8,837 bases of DNA from Deltaproteobacteria bacterium (GTDB lineage: Bacteria; Desulfobacterota; Desulfobacteria; Desulfobacterales; ETH-SRB1), in NCBI GenBank assembly GCA_019309665.1, contig JAFDFV010000130.1:1-8837 (forward strand). Reading direction: 5' to 3'. The notes beneath the pieces were generated by a model. It was not told the DNA's origin and ran no database searches. It saw nothing but the letters and a program-made list of their open reading frames with translations. The stretch's first letter is position 1. The number at the start of each line of letters is the position of its first letter. The translations under genes were made by a program, and so were the position numbers. Of this stretch, positions 1-4,578 are shown piece after piece.

Positions 1-1
1 G

Positions 2-161
2 CTCTGTTTCTAAGCAACAAGTGAGTTGGGAATAAGTCAAAGCGAATTAGGGCAAAAGCTGAAGATTTCGCAACCCGCAGTCAGTTTATCGGTTAAACGC
101 TTAAGAGCAATTGGCTATACGCTGCAATTACTCGTTAAAAGCTTAACAGTAACTTATAAAC
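2..161 (+). pseudogene. Remnant of REP-associated (IS200-like) transposase C-terminus, helix-turn-helix part only
   Basis: Read in the frame of position 2, the translation gives a stop at 11-13, then ELGISQSELGQKLKISQPAV followed by SLSVKR. This pattern (ELGIS, then LxxxLxISQPAVSxSVKR) resembles the DnaA-like helix-turn-helix that follows the Y1 transposase domain in REP-associated tyrosine transposases; that match is from memory, not from a search. The normally conserved Trp region just upstream (LCYWA in relatives) reads LCF-stop-A here. After VKR the usual RGxxIAxxxG segment is shortened to RLRAIGYTL, suggesting a small deletion. No catalytic HUH or Tyr domain is in the window; it would lie to the left. 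The piece has no plausible start codon with a ribosome site and is best read as decayed. Another HTH regulator is possible. Confidence 0.5.
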
Positions 162-164
162 TAA

Positions 165-770
165 TGTACGTCCCGAACGTATTTTGTTTCAGATATCGAG
201 TTTGCCGATTCAGCGCTTGGAGCTCGCTTTGATATATTGGCTGTACGCTGGCTTGTCTCACAACGGAAAAGTACCAGTAACTGCCGACCAGTTTTGATTG
301 AGATAAAGTATGGTGATGGAGCCTTAAGCGGCAATGCCGGAGTGCTCAAACATTTACAGGATATTGATGCACTGGTCTCTAATGGTGATAAATACAAGGC
401 TTTGCTGGAAACGATGGGGATGCAGTTCAACCAGATGGATGAACTTGGGTTGCTGAATTTCAACCGGGTCGCTAATTGGACAAAGATCAAGTTGGATGCC
501 AACGACAAGCCTGAAGTAATCTTTGTATTGGCTAATCATAACCCTCGCAGCTCTAAGCTGAATAAAATATTGAATGACTCAGAAATTGACGCATATGATC
601 ACTCGCCAAATTTTGATCTAAGATTTTATGTGGCCTGTTTTGCCGGTTACGCATTACACTCGGATTGCATGTTCACTTTGTCACAGTTTCGTGGATTATT
701 GAAGAACAAAAATGCCGAACCAGTCGTTTCACTGGATGGCTATTCCGCTTCGCTCCATAGCCACCAGTGA
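165..770 (+). pseudogene. 5'-truncated PD-(D/E)XK nuclease-like protein
   Basis: The frame opens right after a stop at 162-164 and runs to a TGA at 768-770, about 201 codons. No ATG is found near its beginning; the first in-frame start-like codon is a TTG at 237, which would cut into the fold. The translation reads SDIEFADSALGARFDILAV, then about 17 residues later RPVLIEIKYGDGAL and AGVLKHLQDID. An Asp in a beta strand (231-233), then E-x-K (E at 300-302, K at 306-308), then a helix with Gln is the PD-(D/E)XK nuclease layout, with the protein's N-terminus missing. The C-terminal half (FDLRFYVACFAGYALHSDC) is of no family I recognise. The last 13 codons fall inside an attC-like hairpin, so the native C-terminus may have been replaced. 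The missing 5' end next to a transposase remnant suggests truncation by a mobile-element event. The substrate is unknown. Confidence 0.55.
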
Positions 771-784
771 GCTCTACATTACCC
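714..784 (+). other. Degenerate integron attC-like recombination site
   Basis: A near-perfect hairpin has left arm 729-743 and right arm 757-770. TCACTGG pairs with CCAGTGA, one A at 736 is bulged, and TGGCTAT pairs with ATAGCCA, around a 13-nt loop TCCGCTTCGCTCC. A single extrahelical base in an otherwise perfect stem is characteristic of folded attC sites. On the left, GCCGAAC at 714-720 could be the R'' box (consensus RYYYAAC, one mismatch). On the right, GAGCTCTACATTACC resembles the usual ...CGTTAGG end, but the invariant GTT of R' reads ATT, so the site may be inactive. It overlaps the end of the nuclease-like frame, which is common for cassette genes. Alternatives are a dispersed hairpin repeat or a terminator, though no T-run follows. 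Confidence 0.5.
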
Positions 785-797
785 TTTATTTATCATC

Positions 798-846
798 TTG
801 ACAAAGAGCGCTTCCTGCTGCACATTCAAATGTACACATAAGGAGG
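798..846 (+). promoter_or_regulatory. Promoter, YefM-type operator and ribosome site of the first antitoxin gene
   Basis: A perfect -35 box TTGACA lies at 798-803. Seventeen bases later is a weak -10, CACATT (821-826). TGCACA (819-824) and TGTACA (831-836) have centres exactly 12 bp apart and overlap or follow the -10. This copies the layout seen upstream of the minus-strand yefM-like gene in this window and the geometry described for the E. coli yefM-yoeB operator. A strong Shine-Dalgarno AAGGAGG (840-846) sits 7 bases before the ATG at 854. Autorepression is inferred. Confidence 0.55.
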
Positions 847-853
847 CATTATA

Positions 854-1084
854 ATGAAAACTATTGCATTTACCGATTTTCGTAAAAGGGCCTCACGCTT
901 CATAACCGAGGTGGAACATGGTGAAACGATTGTTCTTTTACGTCGCGGGAAGCCTGTGGCCGAAGTTATTCCGTTTTCCGATAAATTCAGGACACCTTCA
1001 TGGAAGCAACCTGGTATCCGTTTGCGAATTCCAGGAAGCGATTTATCCTCCGCTATCATTGAAGAGCGTGAGACTAACAGATGA
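854..1084 (+). CDS. Type II antitoxin, Phd/YefM family
   Basis: The product is a 76-residue antitoxin with the Phd/YefM fold. It begins MKTIAFTDFRKRASRFITEV and carries the hallmark sheet segment GETIVLLRRGKPVAEVIP (about residues 23-40). In this family the N-terminal half dimerises and binds operator DNA; the C-terminal tail (residues 41-76), disordered until bound, neutralises the toxin. The start is fixed by AAGGAGG seven bases upstream. The TGA overlaps the toxin ATG (ATGA at 1081-1084), the usual antitoxin-toxin translational coupling. The partner is a PIN-domain toxin, so this is a VapB-like antitoxin of Phd type. That toxin gene is broken, so the antitoxin is now probably unopposed by its own partner. 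It could persist by regulating its promoter or by neutralising related PIN toxins elsewhere; this is inference. Confidence 0.85.
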   Translation: MKTIAFTDFRKRASRFITEVEHGETIVLLRRGKPVAEVIPFSDKFRTPSWKQPGIRLRIPGSDLSSAIIEERETNR

Positions 1085-1388
1085 GACTCTCTGTTGATTC
1101 ATCATCCCTTGCCAAAAGGTATGTCCAAGAAGATGGTAGCGAAGAAATGGACAGTTTGTTGCATCATGCATCGGAGTTAGCTCTCTGTATTATTTTAGTG
1201 CCCGAAATAATTTCTGCGCTTAACCGGCGACAGCGATAAATCTGCTGGAAAAAAATGTATTGCGAGCAATGGATGCTATACATGTTGCTTGTGCTTTGGA
1301 GTGGCAGGCAGATCTATTTGTCACCTCTGACAGAAGACAATTTGAAGCGGCCAAGAACGCAGGACTTTATACCGAATACATCGGCTAA
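1081..1388 (+). pseudogene. VapC-like PIN-domain toxin, frameshifted with an internal deletion
   Basis: From the ATG at 1081 the frame reads MRLSVDSSSLAKRYVQEDGS and on to VPEIISALNRRQR, then stops at 1237-1239 after 52 codons. The remainder continues in the next frame from about 1233, reading LLEKNVLRAMDAIHVACA, then LFVTSDRRQFEAAKNAGL and a stop at 1386-1388. Together these contain the four PIN acidic positions: D6, the E of VPEI, the D of MDAIHVA and the D of TSDRRQF. A typical VapC of this sort is about 130-150 residues; the two pieces sum to about 100, so roughly 40 codons between NRR and LLEKN are missing, by a number of bases not divisible by three. Intact PIN toxins of this class are Mg2+-dependent RNases that cut RNA. 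This copy should be inactive. Confidence 0.85.
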
Positions 1389-1513
1389 ATAGACGCTTGA
1401 GATGGACTAGGCAAAGCCGTGCCGTTTTTGAAAGGCAGCGTTTAACCGATAGTTTTTACCCTTTAACTTTATTATAGGGAAAAGCTTATGAGCAGTAAAA
1501 TGACATTGATTTA

Positions 1514-1543
1514 TTGAAAAAAAGATATTTGGAAATTTAAAAT
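1514..1543 (+). promoter_or_regulatory. Candidate promoter for the VOC gene, in a 229-bp gene-free stretch
   Basis: In the AT-rich gap 1389-1617, TTGAAA (1514-1519) is followed after 18 bases by TAAAAT (1538-1543). It lies about 75 bp before the VOC start codon. The match is fair but AT-rich sequence gives such boxes easily. I see no convincing terminator after the broken toxin gene and no other gene in this gap. Confidence 0.3.
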
Positions 1544-1558
1544 TTATAGTATTTATTG

Positions 1559-1602
1559 AAGTCAGTGGTAGTCCTGGCTGCCCCTGACTTCTGCGTTCGG
1601 CA
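1559..1602 (+). repeat. Hairpin with GCGTTCGGCA tail in the VOC leader
   Basis: AAGTCAGTGG (1559-1568) pairs with CCCCTGACTT (1581-1590) with a single T-C mismatch, around a 12-nt loop. It is followed at once by CT and GCGTTCGGCA (1593-1602). The same ten bases recur at 2426-2435 beside another inverted repeat. No T-run follows, so it is not a standard terminator. It could be the right half of a decayed attC-like site or a regulatory leader hairpin. No matching left box (GCCGAAC-like) was found within the expected distance. Confidence 0.4.
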
Positions 1603-1617
1603 AAGAGGAAAATACAC

Positions 1618-2013
1618 ATGGAGATTAAATTCACCCACGTCAGATTGCTGGTTAAAGACTACCAGTTATGTTTTCGATTTTACCGTGACATGCTTGGATT
1701 TAAAGCTATATGGGGTGATGAAAGTGGTGGATATGCCGATTTTGAAACCGGTAGTGCGATCATCGCTCTGTTTGGTCGCAATGCCATGGCAGATGCAATC
1801 GGTCAATCCAGCCTACCACTCGAGGCTGTCGCGCAGGACACAGTTTCGCTCATTTTCGAAGTTCCTAATGTAGACGAAGCCACACAAGAACTGAAGGCCA
1901 AAGGCGTTGTTTTTGAGACTGAGCCGACAGACCGCTCAGTGTGGGGCATTCGCACCGCTCATTTCAGGGACCCTGACGGTAATTTAATTGAGATTAACCA
2001 GGCTTTAACCTAA
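1618..2013 (+). CDS. VOC superfamily (glyoxalase/bleomycin-resistance fold) protein
   Basis: A 131-residue protein with the paired beta-alpha-beta-beta-beta modules of the vicinal oxygen chelate fold. Module 1 starts at THVRLLVKDYQLCFRFYRDM (residues 6-25) and continues with LGFKAIWGDESGGYADFETG. Module 2 includes VSLIFEVPNVDEA (76-88) and ends with the signature WGIRTAHFRDPDGNLIEI (109-126). Of the four positions that hold metal ligands in glyoxalase I, only two appear kept: H7 in the first strand and E125 near the end. The other two look like A50 and S77. The metal site may therefore be absent or rearranged, and I do not assign a reaction. Possible roles are binding or modifying a small toxic compound. 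AGAGGA about 8 bases upstream supports the ATG. Its TAA overlaps the end of the convergent antitoxin gene by 4 bp. Such genes are common integron cassette passengers. Confidence 0.85.
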   Translation: MEIKFTHVRLLVKDYQLCFRFYRDMLGFKAIWGDESGGYADFETGSAIIALFGRNAMADAIGQSSLPLEAVAQDTVSLIFEVPNVDEATQELKAKGVVFETEPTDRSVWGIRTAHFRDPDGNLIEINQALT

Positions 2014-2246
2014 TCGGTCCCTTTGTCGTTTTCAAGTTGAGCGATAGATTCAATCAAACGCCTGATGTTCTTTGGTGACCGTAAGAGATAAGCCGTTTCT
2101 TCAAGGGCTTCATAGTCCTCAAGTGACATAATGACCACAGAGTTAGAGGTTCTGCGTGTTACAATCACCGGCGCGCGGTCTTTACATACTTTTTCCATTG
2201 TCTTTGCAAGGTTTTGCCTGGCGGCTGTATAGGTTATAGCTTCCAT
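2010..2246 (-). CDS. yefM: Orphan YefM-type antitoxin (Phd/YefM family)
   Basis: A 78-residue protein starting MEAITYTAARQNLAKTMEKV, then CKDRAPVIVTRRTSNSVVIM and SLEDYEALEETAYLLRSPKN, ending near SIAQLENDKGTD. This is the full pattern of YefM, the antitoxin of the YoeB ribosome-dependent mRNA interferase. In YefM the first about 60 residues dimerise and bind DNA and the C-terminal helix wraps the toxin; both parts are present. I chose the ATG at 2244-2246 over an in-frame ATG 30 bases upstream because AGGAGG sits a proper distance before it and the upstream start would lie in the operator. No yoeB follows: the stop runs straight into the antisense of the VOC gene, with a 4-bp overlap of stops. 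It is therefore an orphan, perhaps left when the toxin was replaced during rearrangement. Confidence 0.88.
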   Translation of the reverse strand: MEAITYTAARQNLAKTMEKVCKDRAPVIVTRRTSNSVVIMSLEDYEALEETAYLLRSPKNIRRLIESIAQLENDKGTD

Positions 2247-2257
2247 AAAGCACCTCC

Positions 2258-2295
2258 TGTACAGATTATTGTACATATAAAAATGCTGTTGTCAA
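2258..2295 (-). promoter_or_regulatory. YefM-type promoter/operator with paired TGTACA boxes
   Basis: On the minus strand TTGACA (2295-2290) is followed after 16 bases by TACAAT (2273-2268). Two TGTACA palindromes (2270-2275 and 2258-2263) have centres 12 bp apart; one overlaps the -10 and the other lies just before the ribosome site. The yefM-yoeB operator of E. coli is known to contain TGTACA cores 12 bp apart, so repression by the YefM protein is likely. With no YoeB encoded here, full corepression would need a toxin from elsewhere. Confidence 0.75.
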
Positions 2296-2306
2296 GCGCA
2301 TATTTA

Positions 2307-2435
2307 GAGCTCCAACGCCGCCAGTGCGCCAGATGCAAAAGGCCGGAGCTTTTAGAAATAGCTGTAGGTTCACCGTTTTTATCGCCTTTTCCAAATTTTC
2401 TGACAGCCTTTTGCACTGGTGACCGGCGTTCGGCA
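2307..2435. repeat. Imperfect inverted repeat element (MITE-, REP- or attC-like)
   Basis: The left arm (about 2315-2342) starts AACGCCGCCAG and ends TGCAAAAGG. The right arm (about 2408-2430), read on the opposite strand, starts AACGCCGGTCACCAG and ends TGCAAAAGG, so the arms match with a few indels. They enclose about 65 bp containing a smaller AGCT/AGCT hairpin. The right end continues as GTTCGGCA, shared with 1595-1602. No coding potential is evident; the frames across it look like chance. It lies between two antitoxin genes transcribed away from each other. It could be a non-autonomous mobile element or a large degenerate attC-like site. Confidence 0.55.
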
Positions 2436-2456
2436 GTCTGAAATCCTCTTTCCCCC

Positions 2457-2501
2457 TTGACTTGACCATTTAAATTGACTACTATATTTTTATAAAGGAG
2501 G
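2457..2501 (+). promoter_or_regulatory. Promoter and ribosome site of the intact Phd-VapC pair
   Basis: TTGACT (2457-2462) is followed after 17 bases by TACTAT (2480-2485), and an overlapping TATATT (2483-2488) is also possible. A repeated TTGACT and the palindrome ATTTAAAT lie between the boxes and may form the operator. No TGTACA boxes occur here, unlike the other two antitoxin genes. AAGGAGG (2495-2501) stands six bases before the ATG. Confidence 0.5.
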
Positions 2502-2507
2502 TGTCGT

Positions 2508-2741
2508 ATGAAAACCATGGGAATAAGCCAATTTAAAACACATGCCTTAAAAATTTTAGACCAAGTTGCCAAAACACATGAAGTGATTGTTATAACAAAG
2601 CGAGGTAAGCCATTAGCCCAAATAATACCTTATCGCACTTTTGATATAACTCCCAAGCCGGGCAGACTTTCTGATGCTCTTGTTTTTGAAAAAGATGTAA
2701 TTTCACCATTGGGTGAGGACATGTGGGATGCCTGCAAATGA
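2508..2741 (+). CDS. Type II antitoxin, Phd/YefM family, paired with VapC
   Basis: A 77-residue antitoxin starting MKTMGISQFKTHALKILDQV, with the family core HEVIVITKRGKPLAQIIPY (about residues 24-42) and a charged tail ending GEDMWDACK. The N-terminal part should dimerise and bind the operator; the tail should wrap the toxin's active site. The start is set by AAGGAGG six bases upstream. Its TGA overlaps the toxin ATG (ATGA at 2738-2741), the standard antitoxin-first operon with translational coupling. It is clearly related in layout to the antitoxin at 854 (both start MKT, both have the RRGKPxAxxIP or KRGKPLAQIIP signature) but differs enough to be a separate acquisition rather than a recent duplicate. 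Confidence 0.9.
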   Translation: MKTMGISQFKTHALKILDQVAKTHEVIVITKRGKPLAQIIPYRTFDITPKPGRLSDALVFEKDVISPLGEDMWDACK

Positions 2742-3136
2742 TATATCTGCTTGATACACATACCTGGATCTGGTGGAATATGAATCCACAGAAGTTATCA
2801 CAAAGGGTCAAAGGGTTAATTGGCAATGCTGAGATGTATGATGAGATACTATTGTCCGCAATTTCTCCATGGGAATTCAGCAAACTCCTTGAAAAAAAGA
2901 GAGTGGGAATTTCGTGTGACCCAGAGGATTGGATAAATACTGCTCTTGATATGCCAAAACTCAGGTTAGTCCCTCTCTCTCCTGTTTTATCATACCGATC
3001 AACTGTGTTACCCCAACCTTTTCATGATGATACGGCTGACCAAATTATTGTTGCAACGGCAAGGGAAGAAAATGCCACGATATTGACAAAAGATGAAAAG
3101 ATTCTTGCTTATAAAAATGTTCGAAGTTTTTGGTAA
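2738..3136 (+). CDS. vapC: VapC-like PIN-domain ribonuclease toxin
   Basis: A 132-residue toxin starting MIYLLDTHTWIWWNMNPQKL. The four acidic residues of the PIN active site are present: D6 (LLDTHTW), E46 (SPWEFSKL), D101 (HDDTADQIIVATA) and D119 (LTKDEKIL). They should hold Mg2+ and cut RNA; VapC toxins often target tRNA or rRNA, but the target here cannot be read from sequence. LLDTHTWIWW with DxADQIIVATA is typical of the PIN subfamily paired with Phd-type antitoxins. An in-frame upstream ATG at 2723 would add five residues inside the antitoxin gene; I prefer 2738 because it gives the conserved MxxLLDT start and the ATGA overlap. Length and motifs are complete, so this pair is probably functional. 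Confidence 0.92.
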   Translation: MIYLLDTHTWIWWNMNPQKLSQRVKGLIGNAEMYDEILLSAISPWEFSKLLEKKRVGISCDPEDWINTALDMPKLRLVPLSPVLSYRSTVLPQPFHDDTADQIIVATAREENATILTKDEKILAYKNVRSFW

Positions 3137-3494
3137 CCATTAACAAAATGGGTTAGGCATACAGATTAACAAAACGTCTGAAGGATACAAAAATGATACT
3201 TAAAATTTAGTCAATATTTTCATTAAACAGAAATTTGAAAACTCAAATATGAGATTAACCAGAGGCAGCGGGCAATTAAATTTAAGAACGTCTGAAACTC
3301 GCGCATAAGTAAGCCTAAAGAAAAAAGAGTATTAATATCAGTTAGAAAAATTAAACGTTATGGCTTGAGTTTATCCTTTTAACAAAAATATACAAAAGTG
3401 CCTCTTTTTTCTTAATGCTCACTAAAATCCAGTTGGTGAAAGTCCAATTTTTGACCGAGCCCTTAAGCAAAATCAATGGATTCGGCTGTTTTGA
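3137..3494. other. Gene-free stretch between vapC and the hydrolase gene
   Basis: These 358 bases are AT-rich and hold no convincing gene. AACGTCTGAA occurs twice (about 3173-3182 and 3287-3296). AAGAAAAAAGAG (3318-3329) has an exact inverted partner at 3402-3413, a 12-bp low-complexity match 72 bases apart. CCATT/AATGG around a 5-nt loop lies just after the vapC stop but has no T-run. GGGTTAGGCA at 3150-3159 has an inverted copy at 4379-4388. I see no clear terminator for either convergent gene. Confidence 0.5.
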
Positions 3495-4337
3495 TCAGAT
3501 ATCAATCTTTTCGTCTATTTCTATATTTTTTTCCCCTTGTCGTATGCCGGCAGCAACAATATCAGGGTCATGTTCGAAGAAAAGTATCCATTTTTCTTTT
3601 AATGCTCTGTTTAAAAACTTTTCCTTTTCACCAACTATGGTTACAGGGTAGTTATCGTATGCCATATGCCAGGGGTAGGGCAGATGTGCTGATGTGGGAA
3701 TAAGATCCGCACAAAAAAACAAGGAATTTGTTTTGCCTTTTACAAGCGGATGTTGCTGGCCGAGCGCATGACCCTGAGTTACAATAATATCAATACCTTT
3801 AAATAATTCCTTTTGTCCTTCTATAAGCTTTAAAACCCCATATTTCTCCAAAGGCATAAAGTCTTCTTTCATATAGCTTGCCGCATCTCCGGCATTTGGT
3901 TTAATTGCGGATTCCCAATGTTCTTTTTGCAGATAATATGTTGCATTCGGAAAAGTCGGGACAGTTTTCCCTTCCTTTATAGACGTTGAACCACCTGTGT
4001 GATCAAAATGAAGGTGTGTAATAATAACATCTGTAATGTCGCTGCAGGTTAATTCATATTTTGCTAATGCCGAATCTATATCTGTCGAGGCTTCATCAAT
4101 TTTGTATATTTTTTTCAGCTTTTCCGAGAACTTGTTGCCCAAACCTGTATCTACAAGAATTGTTTTTCCTTCACCCTTTATAAGAAGAGATCTTGTTGCC
4201 AATTGAATGAGATTTTTATTATCAGCAGCGATCTTCTTTTCCCACAAAGCCTTGGGAACAACCCCGAACATGGGGCCTCCGTCCAGTGAAAATCTGCCCA
4301 TTTCAACAGAATAACATTCATAATTTCCGAATTTCAT
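3495..4337 (-). CDS. Metallo-beta-lactamase-fold hydrolase
   Basis: A 280-residue soluble protein. The metal-binding motif HLHFDH is at 108-113 (H108, H110, D112, H113). H190 (TQGHALGQQ), D211 (FFCADL) and H256 (FFEHDPD) complete a two-metal site, and DTG at 63-65 is the conserved turn before it. The N-terminus (GPMFGVVPKALWEKK) and the overall order resemble the branch that includes AHL lactonase-like and related hydrolases, which open lactones or cut esters and thioesters. The real substrate cannot be told. The start has only a weak ribosome site (GAGAAAAAT), but the next Met would remove part of the first strand. The gene diverges from the flavin oxidoreductase operon with 241 bp between; a shared pathway is possible, for example hydrolysis of an ester, thioester or lactone made or used by those enzymes, but unproven. 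Confidence 0.88.
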   Translation of the reverse strand: MKFGNYECYSVEMGRFSLDGGPMFGVVPKALWEKKIAADNKNLIQLATRSLLIKGEGKTILVDTGLGNKFSEKLKKIYKIDEASTDIDSALAKYELTCSDITDVIITHLHFDHTGGSTSIKEGKTVPTFPNATYYLQKEHWESAIKPNAGDAASYMKEDFMPLEKYGVLKLIEGQKELFKGIDIIVTQGHALGQQHPLVKGKTNSLFFCADLIPTSAHLPYPWHMAYDNYPVTIVGEKEKFLNRALKEKWILFFEHDPDIVAAGIRQGEKNIEIDEKIDI

Positions 4338-4519
4338 AATTTTTCTCTATGCCATAAAAAAGTTGAAAATGTGTCTTTTGCCTAACCCGCAAACCCTGCG
4401 GTGCGGCTTATACGCGTTTGTAAATTTCTGCTATTAGAATTGTATCGAGTATATGCCAATAAAAGAATAAAAATAAAGCCTATTATTGCTGAAATGATTC
4501 TGGACTTAAATAAATCGGG

Positions 4520-4571
4520 TTGATATCGTATCTATCTCCAAATATCGAATCGAAGAAAAAGTATAGAGGAG
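4520..4571 (+). promoter_or_regulatory. Candidate promoter and ribosome site of the flavoprotein operon
   Basis: In the divergent 241-bp gap, TTGATA (4520-4525) is followed after 17 bases by TATCGA (4543-4548). AGAGGAG (4565-4571) lies 7 bases before the ATG at 4579. ATATCG occurs twice across the promoter and could serve a regulator. The left part of the gap holds a small GC-rich hairpin (CCGCA 4387-4391 with TGCGG 4397-4401). No clear minus-strand promoter for the hydrolase gene was found. Confidence 0.4.
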
Positions 4572-4578
4572 TATAACA

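Noticed and set aside
237..770. A complete nuclease-like gene starting at the TTG at 237
   Set aside because: Clear family-like sequence continues upstream in the same frame to 165, including the strand holding the first acidic residue, and no ribosome site precedes 237. A truncated pseudogene fits better.
1556..1873. 105-codon plus-strand frame overlapping the VOC gene
   Set aside because: It lies in another frame of a well-supported VOC gene and has no family likeness or ribosome site.
2010..2276. Longer start for the YefM-like antitoxin (MYNNLYRRCF...)
   Set aside because: The extra codons lie in the promoter/operator (TGTACA boxes and -10), and the strong AGGAGG sits before the inner ATG.
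2234..2572. 112-codon minus-strand frame across the inverted repeat
   Set aside because: It crosses two antitoxin promoters and the repeat element, has no ribosome site and no recognisable domain.
3318..3413. 12-bp inverted repeat AAGAAAAAAGAG as a structured RNA or element end
   Set aside because: Low-complexity purine and pyrimidine runs with a 72-base loop in AT-rich DNA; no other support.
3150..4388. GGGTTAGGCA inverted copies flanking the hydrolase gene, as a cassette or transposon boundary
   Set aside because: Ten-base inverted matches are expected by chance tens of times in a window this long, the flanking bases do not match, and no attC-like stem stands beside either copy. Kept only as a weak side note to the cassette idea.
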